Source: Culex pipiens pallens | Lineage: Eukaryota; Arthropoda; Insecta; Diptera; Culicidae | Length of the DNA: 64,000 bases | NCBI RefSeq assembly: GCF_016801865.2 | Contig: NC_068939.1 | Span: 4,106,382-4,170,381, forward strand | Direction of reading: 5' to 3' | Shown here: piece by piece, positions 13,601-25,439 of the stretch | Layout: the number at the start of each line of letters is the position of its first letter | How positions within the stretch are numbered: position 1 is the first letter of the stretch | Translations under genes and position numbers: made by a program | Notes under the pieces: model-generated | Databases searched by the model: none | What the model was told of the DNA's origin: nothing | Seen by the model: only the letters and a program-made list of their open reading frames with translations

Positions 13601-16600
13601 ACCTGAAAGATTAATGAATAATTGTAACTTAACTGTCTAAAGATCCCCAAACGGTAATACTTACGATAATAGCTCGTGTTCTTTCCCCAGTGATTTTCCG
13701 TTCCCGGAATTTTACTCTTCTGCAGGAATCGCTCGATCAAGTTGAGCGTCAACAAACTCTGACTAAACACCAGCATACGATCGCCCAACTTGATGCTCTC
13801 GTTCAGAATGTAGAAAAAGATCTCCATCTTGGGCGAGCTCTCCAGCAGATCCGGAATGTAACCCTTCATCAGCTCGAACGCCCACTCGTACGGAATCTCG
13901 TCCTTATCCTTGTCCTTATCCTTTCCCTTACCATCCTTGTCTTTGCCACCATCTTTCGCGTCTTTACCTTTGAATTCGTCCTCGATCTTCAACAAATCTT
14001 CCTTCAACTTGCTCTCGTCCGTGTCTTCCTTCAACTTTTCCAAAGTTTCTTCCTTCTCACTACCCTCTTCCTCCTTCTTAACTTCCTCACCCTCTTTCTT
14101 CACTTCCTTTTCACCTGCTTCCAACTCCTTTTTAACCTCCTCCACTCCATCCTCCTTCTTCACATCTTCCTCCTTCACTTCCATCTTGACCGGCGCCACC
14201 TGCGCCTCCCCAGAACCCTCCATGCCCACCTTCTCGACCTTCACACCTTCAAGCCCTGGTTCAGTCTTGATTTCCGTTTTCACCACCCCCTCCTCCCCGT
14301 CCTCCTTCTTCACCTCTACTTCCTGCTTGACGGCATCGGTGGCCTCGCTGATGACCTTCTTGGTGTCCATGTCGACGATTTCGGCGGCCGGTTTTTCCTC
14401 CTTGATTTCGGCGTTCTCTTCGTCCTCGGTCTTGATGGGCGGATCCTTGAGGTCCTCGAGCGACGGCTGGTCGGCGAACTGGGCGTTGGCTTGCTGCTGC
14501 GTGACGGCCGCCTGGTCCGCTGGCGTTGGTTCCGCTGGGACTGGGACTTGGACTGGTGGTGCTGGGGGTGTTGGGTCAACCGATGGAATGGCTGGCGGAT
14601 ATGCTGAGGGATCGGCCGATGGGAGTTGGTTAACGACGGGAGCGGGTGCGTTGGGATCCCATTTCTGTTCCGGCTGGGTCATGTCTCCGTACTGATTGTA
14701 TTGTTGTTGCTGTGGGTCTTGCGACATTGGTTGGGGATTTTGCGGTTGCTGTTGTTGTTGATCGGGATAGTTGTACTGATTTGTGTTGCCGTAATAGTTT
14801 CCATTGTAGGAACTGTTCTGTGCTGCGCCTTGAGGCTGCTGCTGTTGTTGTTGGTAGTAGTTATCTGTGGGAAGATGAATAACGCCAAAAATAAATAACA
14901 TTTGTATGATGATAGTTCACATCTTTCAAAATTACAAAGCTAAAAATTTAATTGGTGACACCATGTTGACAAGTTTTCCACGTGGTTATTGATGGTCCCT
15001 AATTATTTAAATAGTATTAAATATTTTTTTTAAAAAGATGTAAATACTCCTTAAATAAAAAAAATATTCAAAAAATAATTTCAAAATTTTGAATTTTCTG
15101 GATTTTAAATTTCGTGCATTTTAAACATAAGGAATTTCTGAATTTTGAAATTATTATTTTTTATTTAGTTCAGAGTTAAAAATTTTAAATTTCCCAAACT
15201 GTAAATATTTAAAATTTTAAAATTTCAGATGTACTACAGTACAATATTTAAAAAATGCATTAAAATTTTTTGAAATATTGAAATTTTAAACGTAAATTTC
15301 AGAATTGGAGAATTTAAGTTTAAAATTTTTCATTATTTTAGAAAAAAAAGCACATAAAACAAGTATTTTAAAAATTCTAAACTTAAAACTTTCCAATTTG
15401 TTAATTCCAGAATATTTTTTGTTTTGTTTTGCAGGATTTGAGAATTTAAAATTTTAGCGATTCTAGTAAAAATAAAGATTATAGTAACTAAAAAACTTCA
15501 AATCTAAATTTGTGATTTTTTTTAATTTTTAAATTTTAATTTCGGAATATAATAATTTTAGATTTATATCATTTTTTTAATTTTAGAGATTATGATTTTG
15601 AAATTTCTTTTGGTTTTTCAAAAATTGAAGCATTACAAATTGTAAATTTATTCAGAAAAAAATCATAATTTGAGAATCTTTAACTTTAACAAAATTATGA
15701 TTTTAAAGATTTTTTTTTTAGATTTATTAATTTCAAATTTTGAAACGTTCCACGTACGTTTCAAAAGTGTTTTTTTTAAAACAATACGTTACTTAATCCA
15801 CCTTTAGGTACCTAGTTGGTGCCTTCTTCTCATGTATAGAGTGATTCGCCCATAACGTGATCGCAGCACCAAAGAGGTTCTAATAAAAATAAGTTATGAG
15901 TAAAAAAACAAGCTGCCTACAGACTATTTATCAAAATTGTACATACACCGCCGTGGGGAAATAGATTGAGGTTATGTAAATTCAGAGCATTTAATTAAAT
16001 TGCTTGTAATTTTAGATAGGTAAGTCAGATCTTGAAAATTCTTTATCCACAAGTAAGGTTATTTCAGAACCTTTCTAAAAATATATAATATGACAGGTTT
16101 CCATGCAAAAACCACCCTTTTTTGCAAATTGTCAAATTTATATGCAGCAGTTTTTAAGCATAACTTTTGATGTGCTTTATTAAATCTTATAAATTTCAAT
16201 AGGGACTTATGGGACCCCAAGACAAATCGAATGAGGCTAAAACGGTCAAAATCGGCTCAGTCAGTGACGAGATATCCCAGTGACATTGATTCAGTACACA
16301 TGTCTACATACAGCCAAACACACAGACATTTGCTCAGCTCGTCGCCGTCGTGCTAACTTGTCGTACGTGCATTTTAGGCCAAATTGAGTTAAGAACGCCA
16401 TTTTGTGCAGCTCACAATGCCACATCTTTTGACCTTCACAGATCCCCAAAATTCGATTTCAATCCTAAGATATTCAATGAAAACCAAAAAAGCTCCAAAT
16501 TTTTTTGTCACTTTTCATATGCAAGTAGTTTCAATCTTGTCGTGCTATCTTGTCACTCCCTGAAAATTGATGTAAGTGCGACAAATGGCCAAAGGGATTT

Positions 16601-19600
16601 CAGGTCAGGATGCGTTTGACGCACGTAAAAGCTAGACTACCGTAAATATTTGTAATTATAACTCGGGACTCCAGCAACCAACTTCAACCAAACTTCGGGA
16701 CAATGCACAGAATGGTCAACCAAACAAAACGTGTTTGTTATTGTTTACATTGCATGCTTTCGTTTTTGTTTATTCAAGATCAAACATTAAACCGCGTTTT
16801 TCTCGGAACGTCAAAATGGCGGGTGCGACATGATAGCACGACGACGTCGAGCTGGTGATTCTGAGTCGATATGTACAAATGAAGGTAGGTCTAGGAGGTC
16901 TAACTAAAAAGTTCGTTTTTCGAGTGATTTTATAGCCTTTCCTCAGTAAGGTGAGGAAGGCAAAAAGGTCCTATAAACATATAAAACACCATGGCTTAAA
17001 AAATCTAGTCTTCAGATTTTTTAAAACTTTGAATTTAAGAATTTTAGTACTATTGTTATTGTAAAAGAATTATCGAATTTCAAAATTTTAAACTTTTCAA
17101 ATTGTAAATTTATTGAATTTTTAAAATTTTTAATTTCAGAATTGGAGAATTTTAAACATAAATACTTTTAATATTTTAGAGAACATTTTTTTTAAATTTA
17201 AAATTTTAGAACTTCATAATTTAGAATTTGTCAAATTGTTGAATTTGAAAAAAAATCGTTTAAAAATTTAATAATTTTAAGAGCAATTCACTCACCTTGT
17301 GGTTGCTGCTGCTGCTGCTGTTGCTGCGGATAATAGTAGTTACTCGATCCTCCATAGTTATTTTGATAACCCTGATCGTATCCGCCGTAACCTCCTTGAT
17401 AACCTTGATTGTAGTTATTGTAGTCATTGCGACCGTAGTAATTGTTGTAACTATTGTACGGATCGCTCGTTCCGTACTGATTTCCATAGTTGTTGTACCC
17501 ATTCGGATCCTGGTTCATCATGCCTTGGTTAAAAGGTTGCTGATTGTACGGAGGTGCACCGGGTTGTCCAGTTTGATACCCTCCTTGCTGACCTTGCTGC
17601 TGTTGATAGCCGGGATACATTCCTTGTTGCTGCTGCTGCTGCTGAGGGTACGCTGGATATTCCTGCTTAACCACGTTCGGATCGGGAACGGGATTCTCGA
17701 CAACAGCCGGTGCTGGGTCCTTGTTCAGCGTGCTCGGGCTGACGGTTGCCGCGGGAACAATCTTGCCATCCTTGCCGACCGCTTGCTGTTGCTGGGCCTG
17801 CTGTACCTTCATCGCCTCCTGCTGTTTCTTGGTGGTGCGAGGCTTCCGAGGCGTTCCGTCCTTTTTTAGGGCAAGCGGTTTGGGCGGTTTCGGTGCGGCC
17901 GGCTTTTTGCCCGGTTTCTTCTTTTCTTTTTCTTCCTTTTTCGGTGGCTCCGGTACAGCTGGGACTGCTTGTGGTGGTGGTGGTTCCGGGACAGCGGCTA
18001 TCGCTGGAAGCGTGCTTGCCGCAGCTTTGACTGCCGGAGCAGGTTCCGGTTCTTCGATTTCCAAGTCCAGGTCGCGTTCGCTCTGCTTGAGGAAGTTGTA
18101 GAGAACGTCCGGGTGGTTCCAGATCTTGCAGCACACGGCAAACGCTTTGAGAGGGTTCGGAACGGCCTTGGTGCGAACGACTTCGTTCATGAAAACGGTG
18201 TACAACTTGCGCTGGAATTCGGACATCCGGATCAGCATGACGTACTCTTCCTTCTGTGGAAGGGAGGTCTGCAGCACCGAGTGTGAGCGACGTTGAACGA
18301 AACCGAGAAGTAACGAGTGCAGTACGTGGGCTCGATAGCGCATCAGTTTGATGTCCTGCGGCGTGGAGTCGATGCACTGACCGTTCTGGATCGGACGCTC
18401 GAACATGTTGCTGAACTCGGTTTTGGTGCCTAGATAATTGGGACGCACAAAGTCAACCATGCACCAGTACTCGAGCAGATTGTTCTGCAACGGATAACCC
18501 GTCAGCACAACTCTTCGCTTGGACTTGATCTGCTTCAGGGCTACCGAGATGCTGGCATGCGAGTTCTTGATCCGATGACCTTCGTCGCACACAACCAAAT
18601 CCGGACCCGGCTTCACCAACGCCTCGTGAATCTCATCAAACATATTCTTCTGCTCTTCGGTGGATTCCTTTTCTTCTTCCTTCACCTCCGGCTCGCCCTT
18701 CTTTTTCTTCTTCTTTTTAGTCATCTTCTTCTGGCTGAGCAGTCGGTACATTTCGTACCCAATCAGCAGAACTCCGCCGTTTTTGGCCCACTCGAGGACA
18801 ACCTTTGCGCGTGACTTGAGCGTTTTGTGGCTATCGTTGAGGATAAAGATTTTAAAGTTTCGTGGCCGCACTTCACCATGATTCTTCAGCGGACTGCTCT
18901 CCGGATCTTCCGGCAGCCAGGTATTGAACTCGTTCAGCCAGTTTTGCAGCGTGTTGATGGGCATGATGATGAGAACCGTCTTGGAGCTGGTATGTCTTAA
19001 AAATATATCACTAAAGCAGACCAGTTGCAACGTCTTGCCGAGTCCCATCGAGTGCGCCAGGATGCAACCGAATCCGGTGGAAGTGTCGTACCGTTCGATC
19101 GATTCGATGATGTTGTCAAACAGGAACCGAACGCCACCGATCTGGTGAGGCTTTATGATGCGTGCAATCTGTGGCGCCAGGAAGATGTCCTCTTCGCCCT
19201 CGGCGTGACCAACGTTGATAACAACGCGGCCCTTATCGTCCGGCACGTTGTACGTGTCGTTCACGTGGAGCCCACTGTTTTGCGGATCATCGTCCGAATC
19301 GTCCTCTGGTTCTTCGTCGTCATCCGACAGCACAATGCAGTCGTCGTCCGAGGAGCTATCGATCGTGACAACTTCCTTCTTTTCCGGTGGAGAAATGATC
19401 TCCGCCTCGCTGTCCTCATCCTCTTCGTCTTCATCGTCAAAATCTTCGTCACTGTCCATATCGTCAAAGGTGCGCACCGGAATCGACGGGATCTGCGAGG
19501 CCAGCGTCGTGCCGGAGGCCTTCACCGGTGCGATGCTGACCGAGGGCGTCAAGTTGGCCGACTGGATGGGACGTGCCTTCGGCGGGCGGCCACGCGTCTC

Positions 19601-21127
19601 AAACGGGTTCTTAACGTAGCCCACCTTGACCGGAGTCGACGTTCCGGGCTGTTGCGTTTTGAGGATCGACGCGTGACCCTGCAAGAATTGCATCACTTTC
19701 TGCTCGGTTTTGTTGGTTTGACGCTCGAGGGCGAGCTGACGCTGCACTTCGCGGATAATCCGCTGCTGCTCCTGGACACGCGCCAAACGTTCCAATTCCT
19801 GACGCTGTGCGGCCAACGTGGACGCATCCAGCTGGTTGTCGTCCATCACTTCCTTGATGTTTTTCCTCAGATTGGATACCTTTCGCATGGCGGCGTCTTT
19901 CTTGGTGATTTCCAGCGAGATTTCCTCCGTGCATTCAAGTTCCTTGGCCTTGCTTGCGTTGGCGTCCGTTTTGGACACTGGTTTTACGCTGATTTCGCCC
20001 ATTTCTTTGAGCTTTTCCGTTATGTCAAAGTCCATTTGCTGGGAGGAGGATGCCGACGTGCTGGCGGCTTCCGGTTCGACGTCCGGTTGCGACGACGGTT
20101 CTGGTGGCAGTGCCAGTGGATCAGTCTCTTCCGTTTCTTCGACCTTGGAGTTGTCGTCCGAGGGGGGTGGTTCTTGGGGCGGTGTCGACTTCGGAGGAGG
20201 TTCTGGTTGAACCTCTTCGATGGGTGGCGCCGTCTTTTCTGGCGTTGGCTCGCGTTGGGGCCGGGGTTCTTGCTCTTCCGGTTGAGGTTGGGCTTCTTGT
20301 CTGGGTTTGTCGTCGATAAGGTTTGAGATTTGGAACGAAGATTTGCTCGCTTCGGACGCTGGTGGTGGATGTGGTTGAGGCTGGGCAGTTGCTTCCGTTA
20401 CGGGTGGCGGGGGCAAACTGTCGCGCTTCTCCGCTTCCAGCTCTTGTTTGGACTTTTTGATTAGGACGTTGTCGAGGATTTCAATCTTTCGCTTGGGGGG
20501 GATGCCCATCGTGCCATCGATCATGTCCTGTCCTCCGATGGTGGGTCCAATCAGCATGTTTTTGCCGTCATGGATTTGCGCCGTCGGTGGCATCGGCGGT
20601 TGCTGATGGTCCGGGAACATTTGCTGTGGCTTTTCCGGGGATTTCTGCAGCCCTGGACCCATTGATGAAGGTCCGGCCAGCTGATGGGGTTGGGGTGGAA
20701 GTGAAGATTGGGCAGCACTTTGACTGTGGCCGGGATAGCCTGGGTAAGCCACACTTGGTGGCGGTGGACCAGCCGGTGGCATCAGCGAGTGATGACCCTG
20801 GTGGTGATGCGGATGGTACGAGTGGCCACCGTACGGTGTTTGCGGGTACGGATGCTGATAAGCGGAATGATGGTGGTACGGCGCGTGCATCGAATACGGA
20901 TTGTTGATGTAACCGTAGTATGGATCTTTGGCCGCGGCGTGATGGTCCATCATGGGCGGGGCACCGTACCCGTAATGCTGGTATCCGGCGGCGGCGGCGG
21001 CCTGCGATGACGGGTGCATCGGTGGCATCGCTCCAGGACCGACCGGAGGTGGTAGCCCTGCGCTACCATCCGGTTTCAGCGGATCCATCCCGGGTGGCGG
21101 ATGGTTTCCGTTCGTGCCTGGGTCCAT
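4695..21127 (-). CDS. ARIP4: SNF2-family chromatin remodelling ATPase, ARIP4/RAD54L2-like, six coding exons
   Basis: Exons on the - strand: 21127-17296, 14864-13665, 13602-12926, 12864-12738, 12672-10741, 5566-4695. All junctions are GT-AG, every phase joins, and the lengths total 8640 nt (2879 residues plus TAG). The first ATG lies just after a polypyrimidine-CAG acceptor at about 21131, so an upstream non-coding exon is expected. Seen: P/Q/H-rich N-terminus; ATPase lobe 1 with MGLGKTLQL near residue 690 and the DEGH box, as in the ARIP4/ATRX branch (DEGHRIKN near 845), then GFVQRRSH; an insert of roughly 590 residues of Q/N/Y-rich and acidic K/E-rich sequence; lobe 2 with LVFSQSL, RLDGST near 1677 and GINLVGANRVV; then a long Q/P/S/A-rich tail. 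Known family role: nuclear DNA-dependent ATPase and transcription coregulator; the Drosophila counterpart is probably CG4049. The size and the low-complexity inserts are unusual; motifs look intact. Confidence 0.88.
5567..6310 (-). other. ARIP4 intron 5, exon 6-proximal part
   Basis: Start of the 5.17 kb intron 5567-10740. Donor GTGAGT follows 10741 and acceptor AATAG precedes 5566; the phase-1 join gives a Gly codon. This part has no ORF and no repeat that I can define. Its right end, 6308-6310, is the TTA target copy of the next element. Confidence 0.7.
6522..7485. repeat. 9-bp satellite-like array (AAAAAATTT)n
   Basis: About 105 near-perfect copies of AAAAAATTT with only a handful of one-base length variants and one C substitution, then degenerating through 7485-7700 into irregular A-rich sequence. 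Because 9 is a multiple of 3 it produces spurious 'KFF' repeat ORFs. The homogeneity implies recent slippage expansion or an assembly-sensitive tract. Confidence 0.95.
7890..8110. repeat. Dispersed repeat segment shared with 58960-59155
   Basis: The order 'gattttaaacg..ggaaatgcat', 'tcagntggatgg', 'atttttcgaa', 'aactttgaaaaatntttgcaac', 'ggcctaaaataa' is matched at 58960-59155 in VPS8 intron 2. There it lies next to a copy of the 560-985 repeat instead of inside this element. This suggests a separate family captured by the 6311-9122 element. Confidence 0.55.
8192..8590. repeat. 8-bp array (TTTTTGAA)n
   Basis: About 48 copies of TTTTTGAA with scattered substitutions and length variants. It is the second simple-repeat block of the 6311-9122 element and has a different period and sequence from the 9-bp block. 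It generates long artefactual lysine/asparagine-rich ORFs on the - strand. Confidence 0.95.
9350..9543. mobile_element. Small inverted-repeat element (MITE), copy 1
   Basis: Imperfect inverted arms: left '..gcataagtattttgac..tttgcaac', right '..gaatttgcagaaaa..gtcaaaatgcctacccgccc'. The centre is 'ggtaaccagctgtgatgttaaggcagcttgggaggcc'-like, present in fragments. A sister copy lies at 54829-55036 with better conserved arms. No coding capacity. Confidence 0.5.
10249..10519. mobile_element. TA-flanked short MITE 'GGGGAAATTC...CTGTTCCCC', copy 1
   Basis: Short terminal inverted repeat GGGGAA/TTCCCC with TA directly outside both ends. The interior is shared with 33449-33657: 'atgtttggcaggttaagcac', 'gaaacttgcttgctcacttc', 'tgtcaaagtgct', 'aacattag.ggcacgctgaa'. 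This copy has about 60 extra internal bases with an approximate internal duplication of 'ttattttgcaaaactttga'. It lies in ARIP4 intron 5; the rest of 9544-10740 shows nothing definable. Confidence 0.7.
14865..17295 (-). other. ARIP4 intron 1 (between coding exons 1 and 2), AT-rich
   Basis: The intron runs from donor GTGAGT just below 17296 to acceptor CACAG just above 14864. Most of it is 75-80% A/T with 'aaattttaaa' runs and no ORF worth calling. About 15788-16962 looks like an old transposon: 'aatccacctttaggtacctagttggtgcc' type sequence (in fragments) near its left side, and 'cctttcctcagtaaggtgaggaaggc', itself a small palindrome, near its right side. I recognise this style as common in mosquito repeats, but no borders could be fixed. 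Confidence 0.55.
15788..16962. mobile_element. Probable old mosquito repeat in ARIP4 intron 1
   Basis: Its GC-richer composition contrasts with the flanking AT-rich intron. It ends near the hairpin 'ctttcctcagtaaggtgaggaag'. There is one 89-codon ORF (16350-16619) with no recognisable domain. Terminal repeats and target duplication were not found; the borders are a guess. Confidence 0.35.
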
Positions 21128-22639
21128 CCTGGAGGGGGACAGGCGGTCCAAGTCTGCTCAGTTCCTGCTCTCAACAGAGATGTGCATTTCGATCGGTTCA
21201 CAAATAACTGCAAAGAGATTTACCGAGAGAGAAAGAGAGAAAATAGAGAAAGGACATTAAATTCCCGTTCCATCTGGTGCAGCAGCAATATGTTGGGGCA
21301 ACTATGTATTTGTGATTGCGGTGGGGGCCACCTTCTTTGGAGTGAGCTTGGACTGGGATGGGGCCCCCTAGCAAAAGGGGATGAAATTGGACCACCGGAC
21401 ACAATGGGATTGGCAGAGTTACTTTTAACAGTTTAAAAAAAAAATATCACAGAGAAAGTTTGATTTGAACTACGTAAAATTTCAAAACAACTCATAGAGG
21501 CGCGCAAAATTATATCATACAAAAAAATCGCCACCAGACCAACAGTTCCGTTCCGTCGTCGGATCATACAATATATCAACCGATGATGTTGCTCTGGGTC
21601 GCACGGCTTATGTACGTGAGCTGCACAAAACACATCTACATATGTGAAATATTTCATCCATGCGCATTCCCACATTTTGTTGTGATGGCCACCTCTCCAC
21701 CCAGTCTCCGTCCTGGTCCTGAATGTGGTGCCACTCTGCGACGACCACCGGACCACACGCCAGATGGATTCGGGATGCAACGCCGTAAATAATACAACCC
21801 CCTAACCGAGTCCAGGTTGTCACAGCAGCAGCAAAACTGATTATCTGCCACCCCCACCTCCATCGAACGAGGGGGAGGTCAAATGGTGTGAGAACTCCGA
21901 CTCCCAACGATATGATGACGATGATGATAAGTGTTTGCATATTTAACACAGACACGCTGAAATATAATGCTCGCCGGTGCCATTTTTCGGAAATTGTATT
22001 ATCATTAGGGCCGAGATATGATGCTTTTCTGGTGGTGGGAGGAGACCGTGGACATTAATGGACGCTTGCGGTGACGACAGACAGACAGGCATGCACCCCC
22101 GGCCCAGTGCAGGGAGGCAGGTCCTTTGAAGCTGGATTAAAGGATATCGCGCGCGCGCTCGGATGGCACGCCCCACGATAAATAAATAAAATGTTGAGCG
22201 AGGTGATTCGTTTGCTTAACTGCATTTTTCTGCGGGTGACGTTTTTTTCTGTTTTACTTATTGATTTTTGTTGTGATAAGCGGATATTCTCTTAGCTAAA
22301 CTTGACACAAATATTCGTGTATGTTCTTCTAAAAGGAAGTCGGAACAAATTGGAACAGCATGTAATTCCATCGTGTTTGCATATCAGCACTTTGACATTC
22401 AGTCACAGCTCTGTAAAGAATTTCCAACTGAAATTGAGTGATAACTAGCAAGTTTGTATCCATAGATTTGCAAAATAAGTGAAAATTTCCAAATTGGATG
22501 AAATAAGAACTGAATCTTCAACCTACCAAACGTATGAAAACTTTCCCTATCCGGACCAATTAAAAAAACAATACTTTTTGTATCATTTGTTTACTATTTT
22601 CCTGCAAAATATTTTGAAACCACTGCTTGTTTTACTTGT
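21128..22639. other. Upstream region of ARIP4 coding exon 1, no gene seen
   Basis: A splice acceptor (CTGTCCCCCTCCAG on the - strand) directly precedes the ATG at 21127, so this is probably the start of a 5' intron rather than promoter. 21220-22180 is moderately GC-rich unique-looking sequence with short ORFs on both strands, none with a recognisable domain. Confidence 0.5.
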
Positions 22640-22800
22640 TTCAATACACTCAAACCCCGATGGTTTGACACCAACTATTGTCAAACGAACTTTTTAGTTT
22701 GACACCCTTTTTACAAGGAGTTCACACACACTACCAAACGTTTGTTTTGGTAGTGTGCGTGAGCGCCATGTAAAAAGTGACAGTTCGTCGGATAGGCTCT
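22640..22800. repeat. Palindromic repeat fragment ('tttgacac' / 'ccaaacgtttgttttgg')
   Basis: Contains 'acactaccaaacgtttg' followed by its near complement 'ttttggtagtgtgcgtg', and several 'gtttgacacc' motifs upstream. The compact hairpin is typical of a mosquito MITE end. The flanking stretch 22801-23370 has no defined feature. Confidence 0.45.
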
Positions 22801-23373
22801 TTCAAGCAAAACATTGTAAAACGTCCAATCTCATTTTTCAAAACATTGAGAAAAACGAAGATGAAATCTGCGGATAGTTTTTCAATTCCTATTTCGAACT
22901 TATTTGCCTAATTGAGGGTATTATTCAATTAAAATACGTGAAACTAGTATCGTTATGCTTCCCCGTATTCAATTTTATGAAAACATTTCATTCTTGCTGT
23001 AAAATTGATGATAAAATTACATTGGCCTTTTAAAAAAGTTAACAACATGCGGGACCGGTTAAGCCCTTTGCGTTTTAGCGCCTTTGTAAACAATGGCGTG
23101 TTTCATTTTCCATCTGGCCCTATGTCAAACGGCCAAACACGACGTCAGGATTTGTTTATGTTGTTCTTTTGTTTTTTGGCTTCGCAGGCCAAACCAAAAC
23201 AAATTATGATATCGTGTTAGGACTTTTGCACCAAAAACATTTTTTTCTCGTTTTACGTTAATTGAACAGTTAATTAGTTTTATTTTCATAAAATTTAAAT
23301 AATGTATCGAGTTTTCTTGCATTCCTAAAGGTAAGATCCAAGTTTTAGTGTTTTAAAGTACCTAATAAAGTTT

Positions 23374-23943
23374 TTATTTTACAGGGAAGTGCAAAGCAGG
23401 TGGCGGCAGAGGTCGAGGGGAGGAGGAAGATTTCGTTCGCTGTTTTTTCGGAGGAGCTGCTGCTGCTAAGCCGCCATGGAGTATCAACCCAGTTACGGTG
23501 ATAAACATGCCAGAGTACGTGACGAGTCGGAAGCCATGAGGCTCGAAATCGTTTGTGTAACCGCAGTTCTCGACGCAACTGATCGATCTGTGCTCGCTGG
23601 ACCTCGCTCCGAAGAAAACCACTACCAGCAGGTTCGGTCTGGACTGGGATGAAACCGCGCCTACGCCAAAAGGATACAAACGTACCTCCTCATCATCTGT
23701 GACGAGAACAAAGTGTGCGGAAAACACAGTGAACCACCCAGAGTAGTCTTCCCTGGTGCCAACACAGATGCCGCAAAATAGCTTGGACATCTCCGTCGAT
23801 CCTGTATGTTTTTGTGCTTTACCGGCTATCACCCAAGGAAAAAGGAAGTGATTGAGTTCTTTCTGTTCTAAAGAGCGTATGCAACGGGAGGTTCCATCGG
23901 AACAAAATAGCTTGGATCTTGCTACGGCCGAACAGTACGACAC
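23374..23943 (-). pseudogene. Decayed coding remnant, family not recognised (part 1)
   Basis: GC-rich island in AT-rich surroundings. One - strand frame is open from 23943 to 23374 (189 codons), but protein-like sequence appears to jump between frames. A coiled-coil-like stretch with SEVQRAQIDQLRREL lies in a different frame (about 23630-23560, continuing toward 23480), and DGDVQAILRHLCWHQ in another (about 23795-23750). This pattern suggests frameshifts in an older gene rather than an intact 189-residue protein. The long frame ends at TAA within an AATAAA hexamer. I cannot name the family. An antisense artefact remains possible. Confidence 0.3.
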
Positions 23944-24107
23944 GGAATAGCAAACTGGAGAAATGAATCACCTCTCATAAGCAAAGATTTCAAGTGATGG
24001 TTTTCACCAAATAAATTGATGCATTTTTGTTCTTTTGTGTTTTTAAAAAAATAAAATCATAATGACGCACGTCTGGGGAGGAATTTGCCAGAAATAATCT
24101 CCAATTT

Positions 24108-24860
24108 TTATTTTTGGTAAATCGACATTAGTGGAAGAGTAAATTCGTTGATTAGAAACGTCGATGACGGCGTCGGAACATGGCACCGGTTGATGGGTGA
24201 CGCTGCTTCCGGTAGCATATTCTCCTTTGAAGCTGCCTTTATCGTTTCTTGGATCGCATCCACAGCCTGCATATTTTCAATTCGTACACTGACGCATCCG
24301 TCGTTCCGGATCAATTCTTCGGCGACAAAACGGATTCATGTCGTTGGCCCCGCTCGTGAATCTACTATCACCATGGTCACTGAAGGTGGCCACTATTGTC
24401 GGGTTGTTCCGGGCGTCGTCACCTGAGCTGATCTTGAGCGTAGTCGTTGCCTGGGGCAGGTTCACCTGGTACACGTCGTTGCTGCTGAAGCGGGGCTGGG
24501 TAGCTGTTCACCGGCGACATGCGAGCAGCGCGCGGCCGCAGATTTTTAGTTACTGTCCGTACCGAGACGAAGCGTTCATTCTTCTGCCGCGACCACCATC
24601 CGGACGTCACCTTTCACCGCTACCATTTTCAACTCCCCTGCTACTTCCGCAGGTGGATAAAATGGAACGAGCCATGTTATTACCGCCAGGACTGACTGGA
24701 ATTCCGAACGAGCTGCGCGGACTGCCCGTTATATTAGTTGGAAACAAAGGACCATACTCTGTTTCGATTTTTGTTTTGAATCGATACTGGTTTGTCCCAG
24801 GAGCTAACACGATTTCAAAACAAAACAAAGCAGTTTCCACATTGGTCCTTTGATGCAAAG
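24108..24860 (-). pseudogene. Decayed coding remnant, family not recognised (part 2)
   Basis: On the - strand, about 24474-24310 reads as a plausible protein (YQVNLPQATTTLKISSGDD, then ...SGANDMNPF). It then continues only after a one-base shift at a T-run near 24326 as VAEELIRNDGCVSVRIENMQ, down to a TAA at 24108-24110 overlapped by AATAAA. Upstream (24860-24480) further short protein-like stretches are separated by stops and shifts. Together with 23374-23943 this may be one broken gene. No homologue was recognised. Confidence 0.35.
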
Positions 24861-25075
24861 GGTCTAAGTGGATATTGAAAACAAATAAGATGTCATAAAC
24901 TTTGACCTTTTGTAAAATTATGTTTTTTTCTCATAAAAATAATTGTTTAATACTTTTCTCGACATGCAGTGATAGTTTATGACTAAAAGCATCAATTGCA
25001 TTAAAAAACCGGTTTGTTTACATTTTTGACTTAGGTCCTTTTACAATGTTTTGCTTGCTTTGTTTACACTTTGAC

Positions 25076-25388
25076 ATAGAGATCTCCACGGTTTCTCTCA
25101 CGCACACCATGATTCTGTGTTAGTATTCGTATTCAAAGTATTGTTTTGGTTTTGATCGATTGTGATTGGTTGAATTCCAAGCAGCTGATTTTGTTTATAC
25201 TATTTTTACACATACATAGGCAAATCGAGTAGATCAATCGCCTGTAAAAACCAGCTGTTTACCACGTGCTCGTGGTATAACAAAGGACACAGCTGATTTT
25301 GACAGACGAATCATTCTACTCGATTTGCCTATGTATGCGTGTCAATTTTGTTACGAACTAACACACTCTCGCGCGTGGATATCTCTAT
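25076..25388. mobile_element. 313-bp MITE 'ATAGAGATCTCCACG...', copy 1
   Basis: Terminal inverted repeats ATAGAGATCTCCACG and its complement GTGGATATCTCTAT at the other end, with 'ctctcacgcacac' against 'ctaacacactctcgcg' inside. An internal hairpin, 'cataggcaaatcgagtaga' against 'tctactcgatttgcctatg', flanks a central part with 'aaaccagctgttt'. Copy 2 is at 25842-26153, about 90% identical by eye. Confidence 0.75.
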
Positions 25389-25439
25389 AGAGTTATCTAA
25401 GCCCGTGCTCACGCACACTAGCACGCCATTTGTTTTGCT

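Noticed and set aside
12767..14607. Several 250-300 codon + strand ORFs opposite ARIP4 exons 2-4
   Set aside because: Antisense shadows crossing the real introns; leucine/phenylalanine-rich because the sense strand is lysine/glutamate-rich.
19025..20326. 433-codon + strand ORF antisense to ARIP4 exon 1
   Set aside because: Shadow of the GC-rich real exon; codons and motifs make sense only on the - strand.
23374..23943. Calling the 189-codon ORF an intact gene
   Set aside because: Protein-like segments occur in other frames of the same stretch, so the open frame alone is not convincing.
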